Source: Aquibacillus saliphilus
GTDB lineage: Bacteria; Bacillota; Bacilli; Bacillales; Amphibacillaceae
Assembly: GCF_020404745.1 (NCBI RefSeq)
Contig: NZ_JAIZAP010000002.1
Location: forward strand, 1-64,000
Direction of reading: 5' to 3'
DNA length: 64,000 nucleotides
The notes below the pieces were generated by a model, which saw only the letters and a program-made list of their open reading frames with translations, did no database searches and was not told the origin of the DNA. Positions 18,743 to 26,859 of the stretch are shown piece after piece. A program made the position numbers and the translations under genes. Every line of letters starts with the position of its first letter. Position 1 is the stretch's first letter.

Positions 18743-19069
18743 AAAAAAGCTGTTTGAGTGCTCCGTCTAAAAAAAACCTCGTGAATTGCTGGAAACTCTT
18801 AACCAAACTTGGGTGCTACAACGTAATCGGAAACGATAAACGTGATAGCTTGAAAAATCTCAGTTTGAAGACAATCAGCAGCCAAGCCCCTAAGTTATCA
18901 AATATGGGGAAGGTTCAACGACCATCGAAACCACGTCTATTAGGACGGAAGGAAGTAGAGTAGGAACTAAGCAGTTCCGAAGCGCGAGGACACTTAATAG
19001 GTGTAAGATATGGTCTGAACTTTATGGTGACATAAAGAATTAGTGTAGCGAACTAATGTAACATAATTA
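18743..19069 (+). ncRNA. Group I self-splicing intron 1 in nrdJ (no internal homing endonuclease)
   Basis: About 327 nt. P1: exon AGACGGGGT (18734-18742) pairs with the guide GCTCCGTCT (18760-18768) and ends in the expected U-G pair. P10: TTTGAG (18753-18758) pairs with exon-2 CTCAAA (19071-19076). P7: ACCAT (18921-18925) pairs with ATGGT (19010-19014), flanked by the usual TTCAACGA and AAGATATGGTCTGAAC core segments. A GGAACT/AGTTCC hairpin lies between. The 3' boundary is uncertain by one base: see finding. The 69-codon frame inside shows no LAGLIDADG, GIY-YIG or HNH motif. Confidence 0.9.
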
Positions 19070-19714
19070 GCTCAAATGATAATGCTAGCGGATTGGCATC
19101 CTGACATAATTGAATTTATTATTTCTAAAATGCAGAACCCACGAATCCTAAGGTTTCTTATTGAAAATTCAGAGGATGAGACAATTAGACACTTAGCAAA
19201 AGAAAAATTAAATTTTATTCCCTTAACAGATACAGAAATTGATATGTACCAGGGAATTGCTAACTATAAAACAATGCCAGGACTAGGTGGCTTCCCGGAA
19301 CGCGCAATCAAAGAAGCAGAGGAAAAATTAAAAACTGGCGGCACATATAGTGTTCATAATGCAGAATTCCTTACAGGTGCCAATATTTCTGTCTGCTTAA
19401 CAAAAGAATTTATGGATGCAGTAGAAAATAATGACGAATATGATCTCAGGTTCCCGCATGTCGAGAGCTATTCAAAAGAGGATATGGAAGTATATAATAA
19501 AGAGTGGCATGAAATAGGCGATGTTCGGAAGTGGGAAGAAAAGGGATACGATATTCGTGTGTATCGCCGAATTAAAGCAAAAGAACTTTGGAATTTAATT
19601 AATATTTGTGCAACATACTCAGCAGAGCCTGGTATTTTCTTCATCGACAATGCGAACGATATGACAAATGCTAAGGCATATGGTCAACAAGTTGTTGCAA
19701 CAAATCCATGTGGT
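19070..19714 (+). CDS. nrdJ: Class II ribonucleotide reductase, exon 2
   Basis: A middle segment of about 215 codons continuing from GGSRRG with AQMIMLADWHPDIIEFI. It includes GTYSVHNAEFLTGANISVCL and an AEPGIFFIDNAND segment, and it ends in VATNPCG. The last residues are the start of the catalytic N-x-C-x-E loop; cysteine is the thiyl-radical residue in this family. Intron 2 cuts directly after the glycine codon. A methionine at 19076 would let this piece be miscalled as a separate gene; it has no ribosome-binding site of its own. Confidence 0.92.
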
Positions 19715-19946
19715 AAATAGTTTGCCTCATGTAAAACACTGCGGAATGAAGCGGGGAGGCTGAAACGCTAATCCGAACCGAAGGCTGTACTAAGTACAGT
19801 CAGGGGCAACGCATAGCAGGTGAAAAGATATAATCCTGCCACGAGGCCGCAGCATTACAAACATTTGTAATGAAAAGATATGCTGAACTTGCACAAAAAA
19901 CAAGTGTAAGAATCAAAGGATAAAAAGCCTTTGAGATAACAAATTG
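19715..19946 (+). ncRNA. Group I self-splicing intron 2 in nrdJ (minimal, ORF-less)
   Basis: Exactly 232 nt by both splice rules: exon 2 ends in U and the intron ends in G. P1: CATGTGGT (19707-19714) pairs with guide GCCTCATG (19724-19731), with one T-T mismatch and a terminal U-G. P10: GTTT (19720-19723) pairs with exon-3 GAAC (19947-19950). P7: AGCAT (19851-19855) pairs with ATGCT (19880-19884), enclosing a 7-bp ATTACAA/TTGTAAT P8 hairpin and AAAAGATA joining segment. Downstream P9-type hairpins are CTTGCAC/GTGTAAG and CAAAGG/CCTTTG. There is no coding capacity. Confidence 0.9.
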
Positions 19947-21068
19947 GAACAACCTTTAGCACCTTATTCTGTATGTAATTTGGCTGCTGTAAACTTAGCG
20001 TCAGTTGCAGATAAGAAGAATAAAAAAGTAGATTTCGAAAAGTTAGCACAAACAGTTAAAACAGGTGTCCGGATGCAAGACAACGTTATTGATGCGACAC
20101 CATATTTTCTTGAACCAAACAAAAAACAAGCAATGGGTGAACGCCGTGTAGGACTTGGAGTTATGGGGCTTCACGATTTATTAATCTATTGCGAAACAGA
20201 ATACGGATCTAAAGAAGGAAACCTGTTAGTAGACCAGATTTTTGAGACGATAGCTACTACAGCTTACAGGGAGTCAGTTGAACTTGCTAAGGAGAAAGGA
20301 AGCTTTCCATTCTTAGTTGGTCAAACAGAGCAAGAAACAAATGAACTACGGGAAAGATTTATCAACACTGGTTACATGAGTAAAATGCCTGAAGATATCC
20401 GTCAAGATATCTTGAAATATGGTATCAGAAACTCCCATTTACTAACTGTTGCTCCTACTGGAAGCACAGGGACAATGGTTGGCGTATCAACGGGGCTTGA
20501 GCCTTACTTCTCTTTCTCTTATTATAGAAGCGGAAGATTGGGTAAATTTATTGAAGTGAAGGCCGATATTGTTCAGGAATACCTTGATGAGAATAAAGAT
20601 CAGGATCCCAATAATCTTCCTAAATGGTTCGTGACTGCGATGAATTTAAAACCAGAAGCACATGCTGATACGCAGTGTGTGATACAAAAATGGGTAGACA
20701 GCTCGATCTCTAAAACGGTTAACGCTCCAAGAGGTTACGCTGTTGAACAAGTAGAAGGCGTCTATCGCAGATTATACAATGGTGGAGCAAAAGGCGGAAC
20801 AGTTTATGTTGATGGAAGTCGTGATTCGCAAGTTCTTACTTTAAAGGCAGAAGACAATAGTTTTGAAGAAGATAACGATCAAAGTAGATTGAGTAATAAA
20901 CCCCACGTTGTATTAATGGATACGATTCAAGAGCTAGATAAAACAAATGTTACTATCGGATCCGAAGTTGGCGATACTTGTCCTGTATGCCGTAAAGGCA
21001 CGGTGGAAGATATCGGTGGTTGTAATACATGTACAAATTGTAATGCACAATTAAAATGTGGTTTATAG
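19947..21068 (+). CDS. nrdJ: Class II ribonucleotide reductase, exon 3
   Basis: The last 373 codons begin with EQPLAPYSVCNLAAVNLA, whose first glutamate completes the split N-P-C-G-E motif. They continue with GLGVMGLHDLLI and the phosphate-binding loop TVAPTGSTGTMVGVSTG. The C-terminus has a cysteine cluster (CPVCRKG, GGCNTCTNC, KCGL) typical of the zinc-binding, redox-relay tail. A TTG at 19944 sits at the junction and could mislead gene callers. A strong terminator follows. Confidence 0.93.
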   Translation, partial: EQPLAPYSVCNLAAVNLASVADKKNKKVDFEKLAQTVKTGVRMQDNVIDATPYFLEPNKKQAMGERRVGLGVMGLHDLLIYCETEYGSKEGNLLVDQIFETIATTAYRESVELAKEKGSFPFLVGQTEQETNELRERFINTGYMSKMPEDIRQDILKYGIRNSHLLTVAPTGSTGTMVGVSTGLEPYFSFSYYRSGRLGKFIEVKADIVQEYLDENKDQDPNNLPKWFVTAMNLKPEAHADTQCVIQKWVDSSISKTVNAPRGYAVEQVEGVYRRLYNGGAKGGTVYVDGSRDSQVLTLKAEDNSFEEDNDQSRLSNKPHVVLMDTIQELDKTNVTIGSEVGDTCPVCRKGTVEDIGGCNTCTNCNAQLKCGL

Positions 21069-21073
21069 AGCAA

Positions 21074-21120
21074 AATCAAAGTGAAAAGGCGACGTAATTG
21101 TCGTCTTTTTTTCTTTGATT
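21074..21120 (+). terminator. Terminator after nrdJ
   Basis: GGCGAC pairs with GTCGTC (one G-U) across GTAATT, followed by seven T residues. Flanking AATCAAAG and CTTTGATT extend the symmetry. Confidence 0.8.
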
Positions 21121-21211
21121 AGCATTGTAATCTGCTTGTTTCACGTAAAAAACTAGTGTATTCTTTTATTAAGAGATATTTACTTGTTTGCGCAAGAATT
21201 GGAGGAGCTAT

Positions 21212-21631
21212 ATGCCAACACCCAGTATGGAAGATTACATTGAACAAATATACATGCTAATCGAAGCAAAAGGATATGCAAGAGTCTCAGATATAGCAGA
21301 AGCACTTCAAGTTCACCCATCCTCCGTTACCAAAATGGTTCAAAAACTCGATAAAGATGAATATTTGAATTATGAGAAATATAGAGGATTAATTTTAACA
21401 ACTAAAGGGAAGAAAATAGGTAAGAGATTAGTTTATCGACATGAATTACTTGAACAATTCTTAGAGTTGATTGGTGTTAATAAAGAAAATATATATGAAG
21501 ATGTAGAAGGAATCGAGCATCATCTAAGTTGGGATTCAATCGATCGTATTGGTGATTTACTTCAATACTTTGAAGAAAATCCAACTAGAATAAGCGAACT
21601 TAATCAATTACATAAAAGTAATGAGGAATAA
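21212..21631 (+). CDS. mntR: Manganese-responsive transcriptional regulator MntR
   Basis: A 139-residue DtxR-family repressor of manganese uptake genes, active when bound to Mn2+. It has an N-terminal winged helix ([20 protein letters not shown]) and a helical dimer domain. The known B. subtilis metal ligands are all at the same positions: D8, H77, E99, E102 and H103. Start 21212 follows GGAGGAGC. In B. subtilis mntR follows yqhL-lipM; here the reductase gene takes lipM's place. Confidence 0.93.
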   Translation: MPTPSMEDYIEQIYMLIEAKGYARVSDIAEALQVHPSSVTKMVQKLDKDEYLNYEKYRGLILTTKGKKIGKRLVYRHELLEQFLELIGVNKENIYEDVEGIEHHLSWDSIDRIGDLLQYFEENPTRISELNQLHKSNEE

Positions 21632-21750
21632 GAGTTTTAATTTGAGAAAGCGTTGAGTATATTAATTCAGCGCTTTTTCTAATTTTTTTAAATTTTCATC
21701 ATGAAGTACATATTAGGCATATTAGGGAAAACTAATAATTAGATTGTACA

Positions 21751-21787
21751 AAAAAATCGAGCTTCTTAAAAAGAAGCTCGATTTTTT
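21751..21787. terminator. Bidirectional terminator overlapping a gene end
   Basis: A 17-bp perfect inverted repeat, AAAAAATCGAGCTTCTT and its complement, around an AAA loop. It serves mntR on plus and the SA1362-family gene on minus; the stop codon of the latter lies in the loop. Confidence 0.85.
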
Positions 21788-22152
21788 CTTTTTGGTTTAT
21801 TACCGTCTATTACCTTTAAGTGAGTAGGTTTAGCTTTTGTTGTGGATTTTCTTTTGTTTATTAATGGCGATGATTTTTTGGTAACCTGTGCATATGTTTT
21901 TTGACTGGGTTGATCTTTCTTATATTTCATTTTTGATTGCTTCACTGCTTTTTTATATTTCTTGATGTCATTAGAACTACGTTTTCTTAAGAACGCATAG
22001 TAAATGACACCATAAATAATAACACCAAACACGACCATTAGTAGTAAATTCATCAAAAGTGAAGCAGTATTCGTTAATAGTTGAGTAGCGAAGCCTAATA
22101 CGGCAAGGCCTATAAGCACATAAATGAGTAGGGATAGCTTATTGCGAAACAT
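21766..22152 (-). CDS. yqhP: SA1362 family membrane protein (YqhP-like)
   Basis: A 128-residue protein with two membrane helices (about residues 7-24 and 32-52) followed by a highly basic cytoplasmic tail rich in lysine and serine/threonine. This layout and the location next to mntR fit the SA1362/YqhP family, whose function is unknown. AAGGAGGATTTG precedes the ATG. B. subtilis has yqhO and yqhQ around this gene; I see neither here. Confidence 0.75.
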   Translation of the reverse strand: MFRNKLSLLIYVLIGLAVLGFATQLLTNTASLLMNLLLMVVFGVIIYGVIYYAFLRKRSSNDIKKYKKAVKQSKMKYKKDQPSQKTYAQVTKKSSPLINKRKSTTKAKPTHLKVIDGNKPKRKNRASF

Positions 22153-22766
22153 TTAACAAATCCTCCTTTCCTTATTGGACCTTCTTACTAATACATTTTC
22201 TTCCTAATCCTATACCACTAATTATTCTAATTTAAAAATCTGATTTTTGGTGTAGTACGTCCAAGCATTCACCAGACTGGTTTAGTTAGTAATTTTTTGC
22301 TCAGTCCCCCTTAGGTCTAATGAGTAGTTAGTAATTGTAGCTACGAGTCCGAATTGATCCTAATTATTATTGAACTGAAATCGTCTATCCTCCCGAATTT
22401 TGTAACAGGAATGGACTGTGTTTATCAGAGTGTAAGCTATTTGTAATCAGAATAAATGCAATTAGTCAACTTATTTAACAGGCTTTCTCTGAAAATATCT
22501 AGCTATCCTAGATTCTTTCCGATTTTTAAGAAAAATATTCATAGTGTTATTTTTTCCTAATGACTGTTAATAAGAAATTTCTTTCCATCAACGATTTAAT
22601 GTGTCACGATAACTTAAGTTTAGTCCCTAATTCATATTTACCAACAGAGTATGTTTATCTTGTTCTTTCCTTTTATTTTACTAGAAAATTATTATAATCA
22701 CTAGCATATATTTTTTTGGATTGAACTATTATCAATTGGTCATTCTAAGTAATGGAGGTGTTTTTT
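22153..22766. other. Gene-free interval of 614 nt
   Basis: No reading frame with plausible coding character, no RNA-like stem set and no repeat copy is visible on either strand. In B. subtilis yqhQ lies in this position, so the interval may be a relic of its loss; no recognisable piece remains. Confidence 0.5.
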
Positions 22767-23261
22767 ATGGAAAAAGAAAAATTGGAACAAAATAAACACG
22801 AGAAACCAATTCCAATTCTTAGTAAATCACTGTTAACTGGTTTTATTGGAGGCGTTCTTTGGAGTTTTTTTGGAGCGTTAGCCTCTTACTTTAATTTCAC
22901 AACCGTTTCTCCTGCTTCGTTTGTGCTTAGGTCATGGCTTCAAACAGATTGGTCAGATGGTTGGCTGGGAGAGTTAATATCAATAATGGTGATTGGATTA
23001 TTATCTGTACTCACTGCATTATTATATTACGGCTTGCTTAAAAAAGTAGAAGGTATTTGGCCGAGTGTTTCCTTTGGTATCGCTCTTTGGTTTGTCGTTT
23101 TTTATTTATTACAACCAATATTTCCAAATGTGGAACACATGACACATTTAAGCAGTGATACGATTCTGACTACCTTATGTTTATTCGTATTATACGGTAC
23201 GTTTATAGGATACTCTATTGCTTACGAATATCAGGATGCTAACAATTCTACTAATCAATAA
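22767..23261 (+). CDS. yqhR: YqhR family membrane protein
   Basis: A 164-residue protein with four hydrophobic segments (about residues 22-45, 72-92, 103-122 and 137-155) and a polar N-terminus. It shows the GFIGGVLWSFFGALASYFNF segment of the YqhR family. Its function is unknown. Start 22767 follows GGAGGTG; the 22752 methionine overlaps that site. It precedes aroQ-yqhT-efp, as in B. subtilis. Confidence 0.85.
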   Translation: MEKEKLEQNKHEKPIPILSKSLLTGFIGGVLWSFFGALASYFNFTTVSPASFVLRSWLQTDWSDGWLGELISIMVIGLLSVLTALLYYGLLKKVEGIWPSVSFGIALWFVVFYLLQPIFPNVEHMTHLSSDTILTTLCLFVLYGTFIGYSIAYEYQDANNSTNQ

Positions 23262-23410
23262 ATGATAAACAATATAACAAATGCTTCAGGTAGTACTCTT
23301 TTTCAATGTTAGTTCTGTTTTAACATGGATATAAAAGTACAAATAAATTCAATTATGATAAAATAGTAATGGTGCTTATATATTCTGGAATAGGATGGGG
23401 AGATTTGTTA

Positions 23411-23839
23411 ATGGAACGGTTGTTATTATTAAATGGACCTAATCTTAATATGTTAGGAAAACGTGAACCAGGTATTTATGGTGTGACTTCACTACAAGAC
23501 ATTGAGAGGAATCTAAGTAAATTAACAAAAACATATAACTATCAACTGGATTCCTTTCAGTCAAATCATGAAGGAGAATTGATTGATAAAATCCAAGAGG
23601 CGGATGGAAGTTATCAAGGGATTATTTTTAATCCAGGAGCATTTACTCATACTAGTGTAGCTATAAGAGATGCGATCAGTTCGATTACAGTTCCAGTAAT
23701 TGAAGTTCATATCTCAAATGTTCATAAACGGGAGTCTTTTCGTCATACTTCTTTACTTGCACCTGTATGCAAAGGCCAAATAGTGGGTCTTGGACCAAAA
23801 GGTTATCAGTTAGCCGCTATAGCGCTCCTAGAAGAATAA
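23411..23839 (+). CDS. aroQ: Type II 3-dehydroquinate dehydratase
   Basis: A 142-residue shikimate-pathway enzyme that dehydrates 3-dehydroquinate to 3-dehydroshikimate. It starts with LLLLNGPNLNMLGKREPGIYG, which holds the catalytic arginine and tyrosine, and has FNPGAFTHTSVAIRDAI and the catalytic histidine in EVHISNVHKRE. Start 23411 follows GGGGAG; the upstream methionine at 23369 gives a non-homologous extension. It is in tandem with yqhT. Confidence 0.93.
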   Translation: MERLLLLNGPNLNMLGKREPGIYGVTSLQDIERNLSKLTKTYNYQLDSFQSNHEGELIDKIQEADGSYQGIIFNPGAFTHTSVAIRDAISSITVPVIEVHISNVHKRESFRHTSLLAPVCKGQIVGLGPKGYQLAAIALLEE

Positions 23840-23859
23840 ACAAAGAAAGGAAGAGGAGA

Positions 23860-24921
23860 ATGGATAAATTAACAAAGCTACGTAAATCAATGAACGATCA
23901 ACAATTGGATGGATTATTAATTACGAGCTCTATTAACAGAAGGTATGTATCTGGATTTGACGGTACTGCTGGACTGATTTTGTTAAGTCAAGAGGCTGCT
24001 ATGTTAATTACCGATTTCAGATATATTGAACAAGCAACAGAGCAAGCGAAAGGCTTTCAGATTATTGAACATAAGCAACCGATAAGCTTAGAGGTTTCAG
24101 AACAAGTGAAACAGCTGAACTTAAAGCGAGTAGGCTTTGAAAAAGATGATCTTACATATGGCATCTATGAACAATACAAGGATGATATTGCAGCTGAACT
24201 AGTACCGACACGAGGTTTGGTTGAAAAATTAAGGTTAGTAAAAACTGAAGATGAAATAAAAATTATGAAAAAGGCAGCTGAAATAGCTGATAAAGCATTT
24301 GAACACATTCTTACTTTCATAAAACCTGGAGTAAAAGAAATTGACGTTTCTAATGAACTAGAATTCTATATGAGGAAGCTCGGTGCAACATCCTCAAGTT
24401 TTGATATTATTGTAGCGTCAGGCTATCGATCAGCGTTACCACATGGTGTTGCTTCTGACAAAAAGATAAAAACTGGAGAACTGGTAACATTAGATTTTGG
24501 TGCTCTTTATAACGGCTATTGTTCAGATATTACTAGAACTGTTGCTGTTGGAGAAATAAGTGAAGAGTTAAATACAATCTATCATACTGTTCTCGAAGCT
24601 CAGTTAAAAGGTATGAAAGGTATAAAAGCAGGTATTACCGCTAAAGAAGCAGATGCTCTAACAAGAGATCATATTAAAGAAAAGGGTTTTGGTGACTATT
24701 TTGGACATTCAACTGGTCATGGACTAGGGTTAGAAGTTCATGAAGGGCCAGGTTTATCTTTCCGGTCTAATCAAGTACTAGAAGAGGGTATGGTAGTAAC
24801 AGTAGAACCTGGAATTTATATTCAAGGTGTTGGTGGTTGTAGAATTGAAGATGATACAATCGTGACAAAAGAAGGCAATGAGAGGCTAAATTTTGCAACA
24901 AAAGAACTAATTAAATTATAA
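23860..24921 (+). CDS. yqhT: Xaa-Pro dipeptidase/aminopeptidase family protein YqhT
   Basis: A 353-residue M24 metallopeptidase of pita-bread fold that removes residues preceding proline. A creatinase-like N-terminal domain (GFDGTAGLILL) is followed by metal ligands in DFGALYNGYCSDITRT, GHSTGHGLGLEVHEGP, VEPGIYI and CRIEDD. Start 23860 follows AGAGGAGA; the longer frame starting inside aroQ is rejected. It sits directly upstream of efp, a conserved link that suits processing of proline-rich peptides. Confidence 0.92.
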   Translation: MDKLTKLRKSMNDQQLDGLLITSSINRRYVSGFDGTAGLILLSQEAAMLITDFRYIEQATEQAKGFQIIEHKQPISLEVSEQVKQLNLKRVGFEKDDLTYGIYEQYKDDIAAELVPTRGLVEKLRLVKTEDEIKIMKKAAEIADKAFEHILTFIKPGVKEIDVSNELEFYMRKLGATSSSFDIIVASGYRSALPHGVASDKKIKTGELVTLDFGALYNGYCSDITRTVAVGEISEELNTIYHTVLEAQLKGMKGIKAGITAKEADALTRDHIKEKGFGDYFGHSTGHGLGLEVHEGPGLSFRSNQVLEEGMVVTVEPGIYIQGVGGCRIEDDTIVTKEGNERLNFATKELIKL

Positions 24922-24951
24922 TTATAGTAATAGGTACAAGGAGGAAAATAG

Positions 24952-25509
24952 ATGATTTCTGTAAATGATTTTAAAACTGGTTTAACAATAGAGGTAGACA
25001 ATAGTATTTGGCAAGTGATGGATTTCCAACATGTAAAACCAGGTAAAGGGGCTGCGTTTGTTCGTTCGAAACTTCGCAATCTTAGAAATGGAAATGTTCA
25101 AGAGAAAACATTTCGAGCGGGTGAAAAAGTAAGTAAAGCCCATATTGAAAATAGAAAAATGAACTACCTTTACGCTTCAGGTGATGCACATACATTTATG
25201 GATAATCTTACTTTTGATCAAATGGAAATACAAACTAACCAGATAGAATATGAATTGAAATTCTTAAAAGAGAATATGGAAGTCACAATTATGACCTATC
25301 ATGGTGAGACACTCGGAGTTGACCTTCCTAACAATGTTGAATTAAAGGTAACAGAGACGGAACCAGGTATTAAAGGTGATACAGCGAGTGGGGGAACAAA
25401 ACCAGCAACAGTAGAAACAGGACTAAGCGTACAAGTTCCTTTCTTTATTAATGAAGGTGATGTATTGCTAATAAATACAAGTGATGGGAAATATGTATCA
25501 CGTGCATAA
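24952..25509 (+). CDS. efp: Elongation factor P
   Basis: A 185-residue, three-domain translation factor that relieves ribosome stalling at polyproline. K32 at the tip of the KPGKGAAF loop matches the position modified (5-aminopentanol) in B. subtilis. A C-terminal EF-P signature ([16 protein letters not shown]) is present. AAGGAGGAAAATAG precedes the ATG. It is probably co-transcribed with yqhT; a terminator follows at 25576. Confidence 0.95.
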   Translation: MISVNDFKTGLTIEVDNSIWQVMDFQHVKPGKGAAFVRSKLRNLRNGNVQEKTFRAGEKVSKAHIENRKMNYLYASGDAHTFMDNLTFDQMEIQTNQIEYELKFLKENMEVTIMTYHGETLGVDLPNNVELKVTETEPGIKGDTASGGTKPATVETGLSVQVPFFINEGDVLLINTSDGKYVSRA

Positions 25510-25575
25510 TAATAGCGGTTCACTAGAGTAATCAGAACCGTGTCTTACAGATTTATTTAATTGATTCAAATAGAG

Positions 25576-25612
25576 ATTCATTGTCATTTACTAGTGACAA
25601 TGGATCTTTTTT
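25576..25612 (+). terminator. Terminator after efp
   Basis: ATTCATTGTCA pairs with TGACAATGGAT (one G-T) and is followed by seven T residues. Confidence 0.75.
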
Positions 25613-25634
25613 TATTGTCAGGAAACTATAAAGT

Positions 25635-25710
25635 GGTTGCCATGTGGATAACTAATGATAGGATTTTGCCACTTCCTGCTCCAACTCCAGCGCCTTTGTG
25701 ATCTGTCATT
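25635..25710. repeat. Dispersed repeat, copy C
   Basis: ATGTGGATAACT is followed after about 35 nt by CTCCAACTCCAGCGCCTTTG, the same two-block pattern as near 231 and 10015. It fills part of the 372-nt gap between efp and spoIIIAA. Confidence 0.45.
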
Positions 25711-25805
25711 GAAAGCTAAATCATTGTCTATGTCTTTCTTATACGTAATCAGATAGCGAAAAAAACAATCATGAAATCTCGATAACATTACTAAGCTCTT
25801 TAATA

Positions 25806-25834
25806 GTCATAAACAAATCTAGTCAGCATACATT
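25806..25834 (+). promoter_or_regulatory. Sigma-E-type promoter of the spoIIIA operon
   Basis: GTCATAAA (25806-25813) and CATACATT (25827-25834), separated by 13 nt, match the mother-cell sigma-E consensus. They lie about 48 nt before spoIIIAA, as expected for an operon expressed in the mother cell after engulfment begins. Confidence 0.75.
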
Positions 25835-25881
25835 TAGATTAAAGGAATATTAAAAGACTAACGGAAGAAGTGAGTTAGACA

Positions 25882-26859
25882 ATGGAAGAAATTATCCGTC
25901 TATTTCCACCAATCTTACAAGATAAGATCTCTACTGCAATCTCCTTAAGATGGACAAGCTTACAGGAGATAAGATTTAGGATAGGAAGACCGATTGAACT
26001 TATTTTTGATGGTCATGAACAATGGCTAGATAATGTATGTCCAACTGAACAAGATGGCATGCATGTAATTAACCAATTAAGTCAATTTTCCTTGTATCGA
26101 ATGGAAGACGAACTTAGAGAAGGATTTATTACAATTGTTGGCGGCCATCGTATTGGAATAGCAGGAAAGGTTAACACAGTAGATGGTGCCGTAAAAGCGT
26201 TGAAACATATAGCTTCTTTCAATATTCGAATAGCTAAAGAAAAGATTGGAGTTTCTGCTAGATACATTCCTTACCTATATCAAAAAAACTACTTGAATAC
26301 CTTAATTATTGGTCCTCCACAAACAGGAAAAACAACATTACTACGAGACATCGCACGTTTAATTTCCACTGGATGGGGTGATGTTCGGGCCAAGAAAACA
26401 GGGATTATTGATGAGCGATCTGAGTTAGGGGGGAGTATTAAAGGCGTCCCGCAGCACCAACTGGGTATCAGAACGGATATTATGGATGCTTGCCCAAAAG
26501 CTGAAGGAATGATGATGATGATCAGGTCGATGTCACCCGAAGTAATAGTAGTTGATGAAATCGGTGGTAGTAAAGATGTACAAGCTTTAATGGAATCGAT
26601 TCATGCAGGGGTAACGATTGTTTGTTCGATACATGGTAATTCATTGGATGAAATAAGACAAAGGCCTTCTCTCCAACCACTATTACACCAAAATGCATTC
26701 GATAGATACGTAATACTCACGCGGGATACTAAACCAGGAATGGTAGATAGAATACTAACAAAAGAAGGACATAATATTCTTAAGAAACCGAGGTGCACAC
26801 AAGATGAAATGGATAGGGGCACTTCTCTTGCTCAGCGCCACCACATGGGTGGGGTTTGA
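25882..26859 (+). CDS. spoIIIAA: Stage III sporulation ATPase SpoIIIAA
   Basis: A 325-residue secretion-type ATPase of the mother-cell-to-forespore channel. Walker A is GPPQTGKTT (residues 144-152), Walker B is EVIVVDEIG, and DERSELGG and CSIHGNSLDE follow. It probably powers assembly of the SpoIIIA complex at the outer forespore membrane. The Shine-Dalgarno is weak. Its 3' end overlaps spoIIIAB by 56 nt, so translation is likely coupled. Confidence 0.94.
   Translation: MEEIIRLFPPILQDKISTAISLRWTSLQEIRFRIGRPIELIFDGHEQWLDNVCPTEQDGMHVINQLSQFSLYRMEDELREGFITIVGGHRIGIAGKVNTVDGAVKALKHIASFNIRIAKEKIGVSARYIPYLYQKNYLNTLIIGPPQTGKTTLLRDIARLISTGWGDVRAKKTGIIDERSELGGSIKGVPQHQLGIRTDIMDACPKAEGMMMMIRSMSPEVIVVDEIGGSKDVQALMESIHAGVTIVCSIHGNSLDEIRQRPSLQPLLHQNAFDRYVILTRDTKPGMVDRILTKEGHNILKKPRCTQDEMDRGTSLAQRHHMGGV

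Noticed and set aside
18754-18963. 69-codon open frame inside intron 1
   Set aside because: It spans the catalytic core pairings of the intron, has no endonuclease motif and has no ribosome-binding site.
17948-21068. Reading the reductase as a pseudogene with two frameshifts or insertions
   Set aside because: Both interrupting segments fold as group I introns with P1, P7 and P10, and every conserved motif of the enzyme is intact after removal.
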